From Stramenopiles sp. TOSAG23-3 (lineage: Eukaryota; Sar): DNA of 32,843 nt. The translations under genes were made by a program, and so were the position numbers. Shown piece after piece: positions 18,101 through 27,901 of the stretch. Where the stretch lies: the NCBI GenBank assembly GCA_900128585.1, contig LT642177.1, positions 1 through 32,843 on the forward strand, read 5' to 3'. Numbering within the stretch: position 1 is the first letter of the stretch; each line of letters starts with the position of its first letter. The notes under the pieces were generated by a model. The model searched no databases, was not told where the DNA came from, and was given only the letters and a program-made list of their open reading frames with translations.

Positions 18101-19555
18101 CTAATCCTTGCAGTTCGGTGCGGGCACCGTCCCGCCGATCGCCTGGATGTCCGCATACTGGCACTGGTACGTAGAATCGAACGGCCATTTCCCTCCTTCA
18201 GACACGACGACCCGGTCAAAAACAATGTTCTTCATCGGGTTTGTCTGGTTGCCTAAGATTACCCCTGGACTCAGCAGGGGGCGATCAATGAAAATGTTTC
18301 GCAGCGTTATATTGTTGAACGTGACACACCCCTGGGTCGGGCACGGCTTTTTCAGGGGGTAAGCGAGCGGGCATTTGCCACCCAAGCTGCTGCCCGGTTC
18401 ATGCTGTTGCTGCGGCCCAATCCATATGCTCCACCACTTCGGCTTTGTAATATTGACATTTTCATAGAGGATGTTCTCGATAAGCGCCGATGCATTGGCC
18501 CTGTCGCACCCGGGGTCACTCTTAATGTACACCCCCTTTCCAGTCCCCGGCATGTCAATGTTGCGAAAAGTAATGTTGCGCACACAGTTTGGGGGAAACG
18601 TGGCGGGGACGCTTCCAATCGACGCCCCAAAGCCAGTCATGGTCATGCGTTCGAACAACATGTTTTCAGAGCAATCGGACATTGTGCACCTCTCAGAGTT
18701 GCAGGGTTTGACCGCTATAGAGTCGTCGTCGTTGTTAATTGCTGTGTCGTGCACCCACACATCATGACCACTCGGATCAATGCCGTCTGTATTTAAATCC
18801 TCTGGCTGGAGACCTTCCACATTTTCGCTGCCGGAAATTCCAGCTTCGACAAGTCGTCGTCGCGCCCCCATCAAAGCCTTTAAGCGCCGTTGCTCACTAC
18901 GATCGACCTGGATGTGCACGAACCTTACTTCCACGTCTACTACGTCTGAAAGAAGCAAATGGAAATTGGGAGAGTTCAGCAGCGTTATGTTTTCTACCAA
19001 AATATGCTTCGACTGGTCGACATGGATTAACTTGGGACGTTTTGGGCCACCCGCAAGAACGTACCTGTTCCACCAGGCCACGCCTTGACCATCAATTAGC
19101 GACCCGGACGGCGGATTGGCGGTAAGATTGAGCGCATTCGGCGTGTGCGTATAGCCTGCACCGCCCGATATCGTTAAATTGTCACAGTTTACAAACTGTA
19201 AAAAATTTAGGTAACTGGGTTTGTGCCCTGTCGTTAGGGGCCAGTTTTTTAGGTCTGGCAGGGCTTTCAAAACCCCGTTGACCATAAACGTAAAGTCGTG
19301 AAGGTTTCCCCCCAAAATACCGCCAAGTGCCCAGTACTCCTTCCCCGGTGGGACTTCCACTTTCACACCCGCAGAAAAATTTGCTGCATCTGCAAAGGCG
19401 GCATTGATTGCTTTTACATTTTGCTTAGCAGTCTGCAACGATTTGTCCCCAGCAACAGCCCCGTAGTGCTCTATATTCAACGTCACCGCAGTGGCGTGCT
19501 GACCACCAGCAACGAGCGTCGCTACTACCAACAGAAAACGGACGGAGAACACCAT
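18101..19555 (-). CDS. Secreted GH28 (polygalacturonase-family) protein with altered active-site motif
   Basis: 484 residues with a signal peptide (about 1-23, ending QHATA), so secreted. It has the right-handed beta-helix pattern of glycoside hydrolase family 28: IDGQGVAWW at about 154-162, NTDGIDPSG at 255-263 and NNDDDSIAVKP at 274-284, which retain the catalytic Asp residues (257, 277, 278). The third motif, usually GHG before SIGS, is GFGASIGS (308-315) with Phe309 in place of the His. The fourth, usually RIK, is YIK (343-345). Cysteine pairs typical of secreted enzymes are present (e.g. 286, 290, 295). The family cleaves pectin-type galacturonans and rhamnogalacturonans. The His loss suggests changed specificity or loss of activity. 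Confidence 0.85.
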   Translation of the reverse strand: MVFSVRFLLVVATLVAGGQHATAVTLNIEHYGAVAGDKSLQTAKQNVKAINAAFADAANFSAGVKVEVPPGKEYWALGGILGGNLHDFTFMVNGVLKALPDLKNWPLTTGHKPSYLNFLQFVNCDNLTISGGAGYTHTPNALNLTANPPSGSLIDGQGVAWWNRYVLAGGPKRPKLIHVDQSKHILVENITLLNSPNFHLLLSDVVDVEVRFVHIQVDRSEQRRLKALMGARRRLVEAGISGSENVEGLQPEDLNTDGIDPSGHDVWVHDTAINNDDDSIAVKPCNSERCTMSDCSENMLFERMTMTGFGASIGSVPATFPPNCVRNITFRNIDMPGTGKGVYIKSDPGCDRANASALIENILYENVNITKPKWWSIWIGPQQQHEPGSSLGGKCPLAYPLKKPCPTQGCVTFNNITLRNIFIDRPLLSPGVILGNQTNPMKNIVFDRVVVSEGGKWPFDSTYQCQYADIQAIGGTVPAPNCKD

Positions 19556-20290
19556 ATGTGTTATGCTACGTTCAATTAGAAGAATGCACAGACAAGAATT
19601 CCCAACACACCGACATCAAACACGCAATAATTTAAACAAAACATCCGTCTCAGTTTCCGTGATCAAATCTTTTCTAAAAAATCCTTTCTAAATAATAAAG
19701 AAGGGAATCATCAGAAATCAGAAGAAAATTTTCCTCCTCCTCAACAAAATAATTAAATCATCATTAAACCGTATCTATTATATCTAACATCTCTTCTTCT
19801 CTTCTCTTTTTTATTATCTTTACTATCTCCTCCTTCCTTCCTCCCGACCGAGGCAGCCAGCCAGCAGCCAGCAGCAAACAATTTCAATTTATACTTGAAT
19901 AAGCAATATATGTATTCTAATTGTAATATTTCTATAATATGATACTTTTAAATACTATTTAATATTATATATTTATCTATATATATACCCGTATTATAAA
20001 TTTGTTACTACTACGTATACTCTGAACAAAATGATCCGTTTTTTTCTACTTCCTCCTCTGCACGTGCGGTACGGTTGTTACGGAACACTCGAAGCAAGTC
20101 GTCGTCGTCTTCTAGTCGTCGTCGTTTCATTCGTCAGGGTTCATACAATGGTTCCATCAAGTAGGTAAAGGATAATCGAGAGGGAATACAGCAAAATTGA
20201 TAATTCCCACGTGGTTAAACTCAAGCAAGGAAGCAAACCACGGCCCCGGGCGGCATTTTAGCGCTGACGTTATCACCGTTTACAGCGCAA
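19556..20290. other. Divergent spacer between GH28 and STPGR genes
   Basis: AT-rich, with short pyrimidine runs near 19793-19840, a CAGCCAGCAGCCAGCAG run near 19857-19874, and TCGTCGTC runs near 20099-20125. GC rises just before the STPGR start (CCACGGCCCCGGGCGG near 20239), with a TTTAGCGC motif at about 20257. Both promoters are presumably here. No gene was found. Confidence 0.5.
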
Positions 20291-21571
20291 ATGAGTGCAG
20301 AGGGCAAGCCTGGACTGTCATCCGCGTCACTCGAGTCCGGGTCTTCTGAAATAGATTTGCCATTTTACTTGACGCTTAACACGAAAAGTCACGCTGCGAA
20401 GGATTTACGAGCTTGCATAGACTTTCCAAACAAATTAGATGATGTAGAGATTCCCGATATTAGGGGCTCATTGGATTACTTGTCCCCAGTAAGGTCAACG
20501 ACCTTCAAAAACTACGACGTACCAAACGAGTTAGAGTGGCAGCTGCGACGAAAAAAAGATGATCCTGGTCCTGGTGGGTGCGACCTGCGCAAAATAGAAA
20601 TTCCTGGGGGCACGTTTAGTCAAACCCCGAAGAAGAAGAAGGCGGTAGACAAAGACAACCACTTAGGCCCTGGATTCTACCAGCCCACGTTAGGAGTGTT
20701 CAACAAGAAGACTATAAAAGGTGGCACGTTTTCAAAGCTGCCAAATATAAATGCAACGGAACAAGCTCTGCGGAAAGGGTCCGAGACGCCCGGGTATTAC
20801 CATACAGAACTGCCTCTTTGCGCCCCTTGCACGGTCAATTACAGCATTGTAAACGTTGGGCGCAAACCATCAGTTGAAATTCCTCCTGCTGCAAAGGTGT
20901 TGGAAACCGACACCTTCGGGAGTGGGCGGAGTGCAATTATTAGAAAGAAAAGTTCGTTGGTAGAAAAAATAGGAAAATTCAAAATTTTAATGGAAAACCA
21001 GGCGGAATATTTCATCGACTCAAAGTTGAAGGAGAGGGAGGCCAATCCAAACGGGGAAAAGTACATAAAATCTCCCGTTGGAAAGTGCCAGATAATGCGG
21101 TCCGCCTTAAAGCGACTCACCGACAGGATCGTCAAGACCATCGACGAGGCAGGCGAAAAAGAAATGTTTCGTTTGCACCAGAAAAAGTCTTCCAACGATA
21201 TCATTAACGACGAGCGGAACAGGCGAGCGAGAGCAGACAGGAGAGTCACCGAGGCTTTAATTAAAGACTTGCTAACGCGGCAGAAGAGGCTGCAGACGGC
21301 GTATCATATGGCTCTGAGAAAGGCTGGGATGAAAGTTGAAAACACTGGTTTTCCAGACTTAGAAGACGACCTTGATTTTTTCTCTGACAGCGAAGAGGAA
21401 ACGGAGGGAGGGAACGTTCTCGAGTATAACAATGGTTTGGTCTTCCTGGACGAACCGCCGCGGCCGACAGTTGCGCCCCCTGAAGACAGAGTCTACAGCG
21501 AAAAAGATAGACTCGCAGAGGTAACTCTAAAAACTCATGGGGCGGTCCTTTTTCAGAACATGGCGCTCTGA
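20291..21571 (+). CDS. STPGR (sperm-tail PG-rich / SHIPPO-type) repeat protein
   Basis: 426 residues. The first half has repeated Pro-Gly motifs of the STPGR type: IPGGTFSQTPKKKKA near 105, HLGPGFYQP near 125, IKGGTFSKLP near 143 and ETPGYYHTE near 166. Such repeats occur in proteins that line or stabilise axonemal microtubules. The middle and C-terminal part is basic and helical (KERE..., DERNRRARADRRVTEALIKDLLTRQ), followed by an acidic patch (DLEDDLDFFSDSEEETEGG). A role in cilia or flagella is inferred from family knowledge; the copy number of the repeat is low. No signal or membrane segment is seen. Confidence 0.7.
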   Translation: MSAEGKPGLSSASLESGSSEIDLPFYLTLNTKSHAAKDLRACIDFPNKLDDVEIPDIRGSLDYLSPVRSTTFKNYDVPNELEWQLRRKKDDPGPGGCDLRKIEIPGGTFSQTPKKKKAVDKDNHLGPGFYQPTLGVFNKKTIKGGTFSKLPNINATEQALRKGSETPGYYHTELPLCAPCTVNYSIVNVGRKPSVEIPPAAKVLETDTFGSGRSAIIRKKSSLVEKIGKFKILMENQAEYFIDSKLKEREANPNGEKYIKSPVGKCQIMRSALKRLTDRIVKTIDEAGEKEMFRLHQKKSSNDIINDERNRRARADRRVTEALIKDLLTRQKRLQTAYHMALRKAGMKVENTGFPDLEDDLDFFSDSEEETEGGNVLEYNNGLVFLDEPPRPTVAPPEDRVYSEKDRLAEVTLKTHGAVLFQNMAL

Positions 21572-22274
21572 CAACAGCGCACCGTATGGACAAAACACCA
21601 GAGTAACAACAAAATGAACGAACACCCTGTGACGGAACAGCGGGAAGGGAAGACGGGCCACATTTTTGAAGCAAAAAAAAAGGTGGCGGGAAGGAAGAGA
21701 GGGCGACATTTAAAAAAAGCTAAAAAACATTTACGAAACAAAACAATATTGCGATAAAACTGCGTTCGTGTGTACCCTAAAATAGTACGATTTAATCACC
21801 GGAAATGGGTTTGTATATTATGTATATTCGCTGTATTTACTTTTCTATACTCGCTCTCACTCACATTTTGCAGGGCCTATCGTCTCAAATTCCAGGCATT
21901 TCTTTGTATACCAGGGTGGAGGTCCCCAAATTTGATTCAGTGCGGTGTCCAACACCAGCTAATCCTGAAAAAGGTGGGTCCCATTAATTTTGTTCAGTGT
22001 GGTTTTAACTATATTTTGATCCACCCTACAAAAGAGCCTTGGGTCTAAAGCAATCGAACCGACATGCCATACAGATTTTACCAGACGCAACCAGGAGCAG
22101 CGCAAAAAATAAAAACAGCAAAACTAACGAACGATCAAAGGTGAAACCCCAATAGCAAATTGCGAACGAAGGGCACTGCACGGCGGTGCCCCGCTCGAAA
22201 ATGCTAGAAGCATATCAACTTTTCGCTTTTTTAGCCTCTATTGTTCTACCAAGCTTGAAAGAAAACAAATGAGC
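21572..22274. other. Convergent spacer with an imperfect tandem duplication
   Basis: This lies between the STPGR and cyclin stops. It has an imperfect direct repeat with about 58-base period (21915-21950 and 21973-22006; GATTCAGTGCGGTGT versus GTTCAGTGTGGTTT). The block GTTCGTGTGTACC is also found at 3924-3936, near another convergent 3' end. A frame at 21770-22048 is open but has no coding character. Confidence 0.5.
22171..22191. other. GC-rich hairpin in the cyclin 3' region
   Basis: GGGCACTGC, loop ACG, GCGGTGCCC: nine-base arms with one wobble-type mismatch. It lies about 85 bases past the cyclin stop (minus strand) in an otherwise AT-rich spacer. It is a possible 3'-UTR structure. Confidence 0.5.
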
Positions 22275-23363
22275 TTAGGCCTGTTTAACAGTTTTTGCAG
22301 CACCTGCGGCATCGCCAAATTTCTGTTGGGAGTATTTTTTGTTGATGGCTTGCAAGTTTGCCGTACCAGTGCCCTGGACAATGTTAACAATGTCTTGGGC
22401 ACATGGCATGATGCTGGCAAGGTCGTATTTGCTGTAGTGTTGTAGAGTGCTGGTCCATGGGTTGGCGGTGTTGACGGCTTTCAATGCCAAGTACACCGCT
22501 GCGGCTGAGATGGTCGATGGCTTGTATTTCAACATGCTGTAGTCGCATAGTGTCTTCTCGCAAAAGTAGTATGCAATCAATTTGGTGCGGGTGTCACATT
22601 GGGCGGCTTTGATGAAGCGGACCAAAAATTTGTAGTGGGTTGGTACGGTCAACTTGAATCCCAAGGTGTTTACGATAGAGCTCTCCATTTTCAAAATTTG
22701 GCCACGAGTGTAAGCTTTGTCTGTAACATAGACCAAGTCACGAACCTCAGGTGGGTAAATCTCTTCGTACTTTGCCGCAAGAAGCAAGCAAGTGACGCCA
22801 AGAAGCTGAAGCTTGCTGCGGCTCACTTGGGCACGCTCCAAGTAGCGGTCGATGATGTTGACGCAAAGGTAGAGGGTCTCGGTTTTCAACCGGAATTTCA
22901 AGTGAACTTCGACCAACCAGTCGATCAAAATGGCGCGCATCTTCTCGTTTATGTCCGCTTGCTTTGTAATATAACTTGGTTTTGGCCCTGCTTTACCTTC
23001 CGTTGCGAAGAAATGCTCGTAGATCTCGTTGACGTACGCCACGCACGCTTGCGGGTTCTTTGCGTCGGCGGCGTCAATGTCCACCCAGTTCTGCGCGGAT
23101 GGGGCGACGCGTCCGGAGCGAGCAGTCGGGCGACCGACGGCACGGGAGGAAACTGGCGGGGACGGGCGATGCGTTGAGTTTGCACTAAGGTCAGAAAACT
23201 GTTTTGTAACGCGCTGAACACCACTGGTAGCGTTGTTGCTAATATCACCAAGGGCACGGCGAGTTCCTGCGGCCGTCCCGTAGTTCTTCTCGCGAACGTT
23301 CTCGCGAAGCTGGTATCTGTTTGAATGGTTGTTGAACATTTTTCTGAATAGCCGTGGAAGCAA
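22275..23363 (-). CDS. B-type (mitotic) cyclin
   Basis: 362 residues from ATG 23363; the second ATG at 23339 (MFNNHSNRYQLREN) gives 354 and is an equally good start. A destruction box RRALGDISN (residues 35-43, pattern RxxLxxxxN) near the N-terminus marks it for APC/C ubiquitination. The cyclin box (about 105-235) carries MRAILIDWLVEVHLKF (142-157), LYLCVNIIDRYL and LLAAKYEEIYPPE, characteristic of cyclins A/B; the second fold (about 240-355) follows. It should activate a CDK1-type kinase at G2/M. Lacking clear cyclin-A features, B is the better call. It is intron-free. Confidence 0.92.
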   Translation of the reverse strand: MLPRLFRKMFNNHSNRYQLRENVREKNYGTAAGTRRALGDISNNATSGVQRVTKQFSDLSANSTHRPSPPVSSRAVGRPTARSGRVAPSAQNWVDIDAADAKNPQACVAYVNEIYEHFFATEGKAGPKPSYITKQADINEKMRAILIDWLVEVHLKFRLKTETLYLCVNIIDRYLERAQVSRSKLQLLGVTCLLLAAKYEEIYPPEVRDLVYVTDKAYTRGQILKMESSIVNTLGFKLTVPTHYKFLVRFIKAAQCDTRTKLIAYYFCEKTLCDYSMLKYKPSTISAAAVYLALKAVNTANPWTSTLQHYSKYDLASIMPCAQDIVNIVQGTGTANLQAINKKYSQQKFGDAAGAAKTVKQA

Positions 23364-24668
23364 GTGGCGAAAATTTTGTTAGGCACAGTCGTTCAGGGAT
23401 TGATGTAAAAGCAGGCAGAAGTGCTTTCAAGCAGGGGGATGAGTACGAAACCGCGAGTACGTTCGAGTCGAAGCACGTTGCGAGGATTGGACGGCGGTGT
23501 TGGGGGGGGGGGCTCTCTGACTTACGTTTTGGTGGGTTTAAGCTAAGCTAACTTTAAATATGATGTTGTTCTGGTAGTAACTGTTTGAAGAGTTGTCTGC
23601 TAAATATCGTTTATAGTATTTTGAAAGTCCTATTTTGAGTTTGTTTACTTTGTCATTTGTTTCTACCACTTTGTGTAACATTTTATCTATGCACGAAACA
23701 CATACATACATACAAACGTGTTACGTATGTGGATGAAACTAGTATTATATACTACTGTAGTAGAAAAGTGGAAGAAGCAAGAAGAAGAAGTATTTTTTTT
23801 TTATTATCCTATTATCTTCTTCTACTCCTCTTCTCTTCCTCCATTCATCATTCATCATTTTCATTTTAATGGGTGGGTACAATAGGAGTATAAATAATCT
23901 CATGAACCAAAAAAAAAAAAAAAGAAGAAGATATGAAAAAATAATTTTATTTAATGGTATGTTCCTGTTATTCATAAAATTAATTCTAACAATGCATCCA
24001 ATATTTTCCCTTGCCCTCCTTCGCCAACCAACGTCTCAATATTTTTCATTTCAATTTTATTTCCATTAAATTAAGGAATATTATTTATATAATTTTCCCT
24101 ATGAATTATGATTTAATACTAATTATATTATATATGAAAACATTTATATGTTAATGTTATGATTATACCCTTACTCAAAATAAGCATCTGACCGATTGCT
24201 TTTTGTTTTTAATGATGGACTAAAACAATTATTATATAGGTAAATACAACATTTATACGATATTTAAGTACGTTTATGAAACGGAAGACAACGTCCTTAC
24301 ACCGTCTTTTTTCGAGTTAAAAATGAACCAATTAATAGGACACACCATTGAAAAGGCGCAAAAAACCATTCCATTAGAATACAATATAATTATACTTTTA
24401 AAATACATATATCCTATCATTCATTTCAGTCGGTTTCGTTTGCTTTTTTTTGGCGGAGAGAAAGAAAAAAATAAAAACTTTTGTTTCATGAGAGAAGAGA
24501 GAAGAGAGAAAAACACTTTTCTTTTTTTTAATTTTATTTACGCGCCTTTTCTAAATTATAATCCTATGCTATACAGAGTACGTACGTAGTACAAATAGAA
24601 CCCTTGCTTAGCTTGGGTGAATGAATGAATTATATTAGACGAATATTTTAAATTATACGCTGCACTCT

Positions 24669-24771
24669 CTCTTTTCTTCTCTTTTCTTTTCTTTTCTTTT
24701 CTTCTCTTCTCTTCTCTTCTCTTCTCTTCTCTTCTCTTCTCTTCTCTTCTCTTCTCTTCTCTTCTCTTCTC
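24669..24771. repeat. CTTTT/CTTCT pentanucleotide microsatellite
   Basis: Starts as CTTTT units and becomes about 14 perfect CTTCT units from 24701 to 24770. Confidence 0.95.
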
Positions 24772-25291
24772 TACTCGCCTTCTTCTTTTCTTAAAATTAG
24801 AAAACACTTTTTTTACTATTAGAGCGAATGAATGTACGTAGTAGAAGAAAGAAATAGAACCACCAACGACAACTATAAAACGTTGGTAAGAAAAAGGAAG
24901 GAAGGAATGTGGAAGGAGGTACCTATTAATGTAACAACCGAACAGTACCTCTGGTTTTAATTAACTATATAATTTTATATTTGTAACTGTTCCTCCGTAT
25001 TTATTTTATTTGGACTTTATATCCGTAATACCGGTGTAATACATCCTCGTATTGTAATATAGAGATTATAATGAAGACAAGTGATTTTATTTTATTTCTA
25101 TTAATTATTAACAAACACAGTATTGGAATAAAAATAAAATAATAGAATTGGAATCATCTTCCCTTTCCCCAACTTTGGTTTCATTTTAAAAAAATGTTAA
25201 AAACAAATCATTAAAATCGTAGCATATACTATACAATGTAATATTAATGATCTGTCATTACTTAAATAAGTATTCGACTATTATTTATTAT

Positions 25292-25297
25292 AGAGAG

Positions 25298-25332
<35 letters not shown>

Positions 25333-25336
25333 GAGA
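25292..25336. repeat. GAGAGAAA purine microsatellite
   Basis: Alternating GAGAGAGAAA units, purine-only on the plus strand. Confidence 0.9.
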
Positions 25337-25814
25337 TGACTTTATTTAGAAGAAGAAAGAAGAACCAACCCTATTTTGAACTCATTCCTTTCTTCCGTTG
25401 TGAGTTTCGTTATTTTTTATAATAATAAAAATAAATAATAATAAATTATTAAAAAGAAGAAGAAGAAGTACAGTATTATAATAATTTATTTGATTATTAT
25501 TATATAATTATAATACCAAGGAAGGAGGGTAGAAATAATAATATATTTTGATTGATTGAAGTATTATTATAATAAATAAAATAATAAAAAAAGAAGGAAG
25601 AAGGGAACGACAAGCAAACCAAAGGGATGATAAATAAAAGAAATAGAATAAAATATAGACAGATTGATGGCAAACTAAGATCGTTTCTTTCGAAAAGTTG
25701 TGCTCGTTTGACTTGTTTATTAGTGTTTTAATAATTAACAAACACCGTGTGTCAAACAGGACGTACGTACATTTAGACGTGTTGCGTTAGGCCAAAAACG
25801 GTTACACCATTACC

Positions 25815-27653
25815 ATGGCTTTCATAGGTCGGACGCCAAACAACGTTGCCGCCCGGCGTGCGCGGCAGCGGCAATATAAGGACGAGCTTGACAAGCAAGT
25901 TATGTTGCAGAACATGAAGAAGAATAGCAATAGAGACGACCCTGCTGGCAGCAGTGCCTGGAACCAACGTGCTAATAATTACCCCCCGCCCAGCGGTAAC
26001 CCCCGCAACCTTGGGGAGGACTTGGCTAGAAAGTATGAGCGGGAGTTTGGTTTGAACAACAATAGAGGCGGCGCCCCGCCGCCACAAGGTCTAGATAAGA
26101 TACGGGGCGAGATTGCGGAGCGGTTTCGATACTTATCGAGAGCGTTTCTGAGTGCGGACGTTGACCGTTCCGGGTTTTTAGACGTCGGTGAGATTCGGCG
26201 ACTGTGCAACTTATACAATATTCCCCAAACGGATGTCGACGGGGTCTTGAGGTTTGCGGACGTGGACGGAAACGGACGAATTTCGTACAACGAATTCGCC
26301 GAGCGGCTGAGCCAGCCCGACTACCCCGGTCGTCAAATGGGGCGGAACATACCAAACAATGACGGGTACGGGGGTGGCGGCTTTCGTAAGCCGGAGAACT
26401 CTTACAGGGGCGTGTTGCCCTCTGGGGCGCACCTTGCCCCGCCGAGGAACAACCTCGACGCCATGTGGAACGGCCGCCCAGGGAGCAACGAGGCGCGCTC
26501 GAAGGCGCGAAAGAAGCAACAATGGCTCGACGATTTAAACCGGCAAGTCCAGGAAAAGAAGAACAGGGAGAAGCAGTCGAAGATCACCGAGGCTCGCGCC
26601 GAGGAGCGCGCAAGGAAGCAGGCGCTGGCGTACAACCCGTACGGGCGAGGGGGCGGGGGCGCGCCGCTTCGGGACGACAGCGGCCATATGGTCACCGATT
26701 TAAGGGAGGTCCACGGAGCTGCGAAGACGGGGGGGCTGTCCCCGAAGAGCAACATGGCCCGGCCGTACGTGCACCAAGACCAGGGGGGGCAGAGCATGAT
26801 GGCCGAATCGATGGCAACCCCGAGCTATGAAGTTAATGCAAACACAGGGCGAATCATGACCCCGCCCGGGGGCTTTGGGCGCTTGGCCTACCTTGCCCCA
26901 GAACAGCAGCGTGAGATTCAAGAGGCCGACAGGAAGCGGAACGAACTGCGCCAAACGCTAAGGATCCAAATGGAGATGAAGAAGCGACAGAAGCAGATCG
27001 AACAAGAGAAGAAAAAAGCTGAAGAGAGGCGAGAGGAGACACGGGTCGAGAGGGAGAGGCAAGAGATTTTAAGCGCGTACCAAAGGGAGCACCGGGACAA
27101 CGAGACAAAAAAGGCGGAGAAATCCGCAGCAGAAGACGCGGAAAAGGTTAGGCAGCAAATGAGGCAGCAGTCTGTTCAAAAAAAGCGGGGTACCGTAGAC
27201 GATATTTTTGCAAACAAGCAGGCCCCTCCCCGAACCCCTCCCTCTAAGGACGATGGGTCTGGGAACCCAAACTCCCGCACAATCGGAATAGGGAGACTTC
27301 GGCGGGACCTGAACAAGCAGCACGAAGCACTCTTGCAGCAACTGGCCGAACAGCGCACCACCATCGCATCCTTGCAGAACCAGCTGCAGGAGTTCTACAA
27401 AGGCGACATGACCAATATGGTTGGCCAAGAGTTGCGGGGGTCGAGTTACGCTTCCCCGGGCGGAAAGTTGGGGGGGAAAAGCGAATTTATTAATTTTCGA
27501 GGAGTGGACAGCGAAAAGAGGCGCGGCCCCAGCCCCACGCAGCCGTCGTTTCACGTGAACATGGACGAACCGGACGAATTGGACGCCTTGTTGACGGCCT
27601 TTGTACACCGAAAGTCAATGTTTTCCAGGTCGGCAAAGAAAATACGGCGGTAG
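25815..27653 (+). CDS. EF-hand and coiled-coil protein, CCDC66/CSPP1-like
   Basis: 612 residues. Two canonical calcium-binding EF-hand loops are at 115-126 (DVDRSGFLDVGE) and 149-160 (DVDGNGRISYNE), with Asp/Asp/Ser-or-Asn/Glu at the ligand positions. Near the N-terminus (RRARQRQYKDELDKQV) and again at about 230-250 (KKQQWLDDLNRQVQEKKNRE) is a motif reminiscent of the CCDC66/CSPP1 class of centrosome, spindle-pole and cilium proteins. A long charged coiled coil covers about 365-450, and a second helical segment (NKQHEALLQQLAEQRTTI) follows. Low-complexity Gly/Pro/Asn linkers separate them. A calcium-responsive microtubule or basal-body role is inferred. The coding sequence is GC-richer than its surroundings. 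The start context CCATTACCATGG is good. Confidence 0.75.
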   Translation: MAFIGRTPNNVAARRARQRQYKDELDKQVMLQNMKKNSNRDDPAGSSAWNQRANNYPPPSGNPRNLGEDLARKYEREFGLNNNRGGAPPPQGLDKIRGEIAERFRYLSRAFLSADVDRSGFLDVGEIRRLCNLYNIPQTDVDGVLRFADVDGNGRISYNEFAERLSQPDYPGRQMGRNIPNNDGYGGGGFRKPENSYRGVLPSGAHLAPPRNNLDAMWNGRPGSNEARSKARKKQQWLDDLNRQVQEKKNREKQSKITEARAEERARKQALAYNPYGRGGGGAPLRDDSGHMVTDLREVHGAAKTGGLSPKSNMARPYVHQDQGGQSMMAESMATPSYEVNANTGRIMTPPGGFGRLAYLAPEQQREIQEADRKRNELRQTLRIQMEMKKRQKQIEQEKKKAEERREETRVERERQEILSAYQREHRDNETKKAEKSAAEDAEKVRQQMRQQSVQKKRGTVDDIFANKQAPPRTPPSKDDGSGNPNSRTIGIGRLRRDLNKQHEALLQQLAEQRTTIASLQNQLQEFYKGDMTNMVGQELRGSSYASPGGKLGGKSEFINFRGVDSEKRRGPSPTQPSFHVNMDEPDELDALLTAFVHRKSMFSRSAKKIRR

Positions 27654-27901
27654 AGTTCATAGAGTCCGTATTTGCCCGTCTGTACAAATTTCTCTTTACG
27701 ATTTTACGACGAAGTAAACTCTCGAACATTGTCTTTCATGGTACACACGTTAATCTTTTTTAAAAAAATATAAATTTAATAAGGTCTTAACAACTTCCAA
27801 ACATTAAAAAACGTGATGCCTTGGGTTCAAATAATGCCCTAAAAGTAAAAAGTTCATCAAAACACTTCATGTTGTGTGAAAAACAAGAGTTTTTCGCGTG
27901 C
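27654..27901. other. Short convergent spacer
   Basis: Separates the EF-hand and TPR-Aha1 stops. It has an A/T-rich stretch near 27758-27782 and no copy of the 3'-UTR element. A GGTTCAAAT match near 27826 is not part of a tRNA. Confidence 0.5.

Larger units (their letters stand above)
23364..25814. other. Long divergent spacer, microsatellite-rich, no gene seen
   Basis: 2.45 kb between the cyclin (minus) and EF-hand (plus) starts, the largest gap in the window. It holds a G-run near 23504-23511, pyrimidine tracts near 23805-23850, a CTTCT tract, a GAGAAA tract and long AT-rich stretches. Open frames within it consist of low-complexity residues. No tRNA or snRNA signature was recognised. Confidence 0.6.

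Noticed and set aside
21770-22048. 92-residue frame with a hydrophobic stretch
   Set aside because: It lies in a convergent 3' spacer, includes the tandem duplication, and lacks coding character or family similarity.
24323-24589. 88-residue frame in the long divergent spacer
   Set aside because: AT-rich codons and low complexity; it looks like chance.
27822-27840. GGTTCAAAT resembling a tRNA B box
   Set aside because: No A box, acceptor stem or anticodon arm can be drawn around it.
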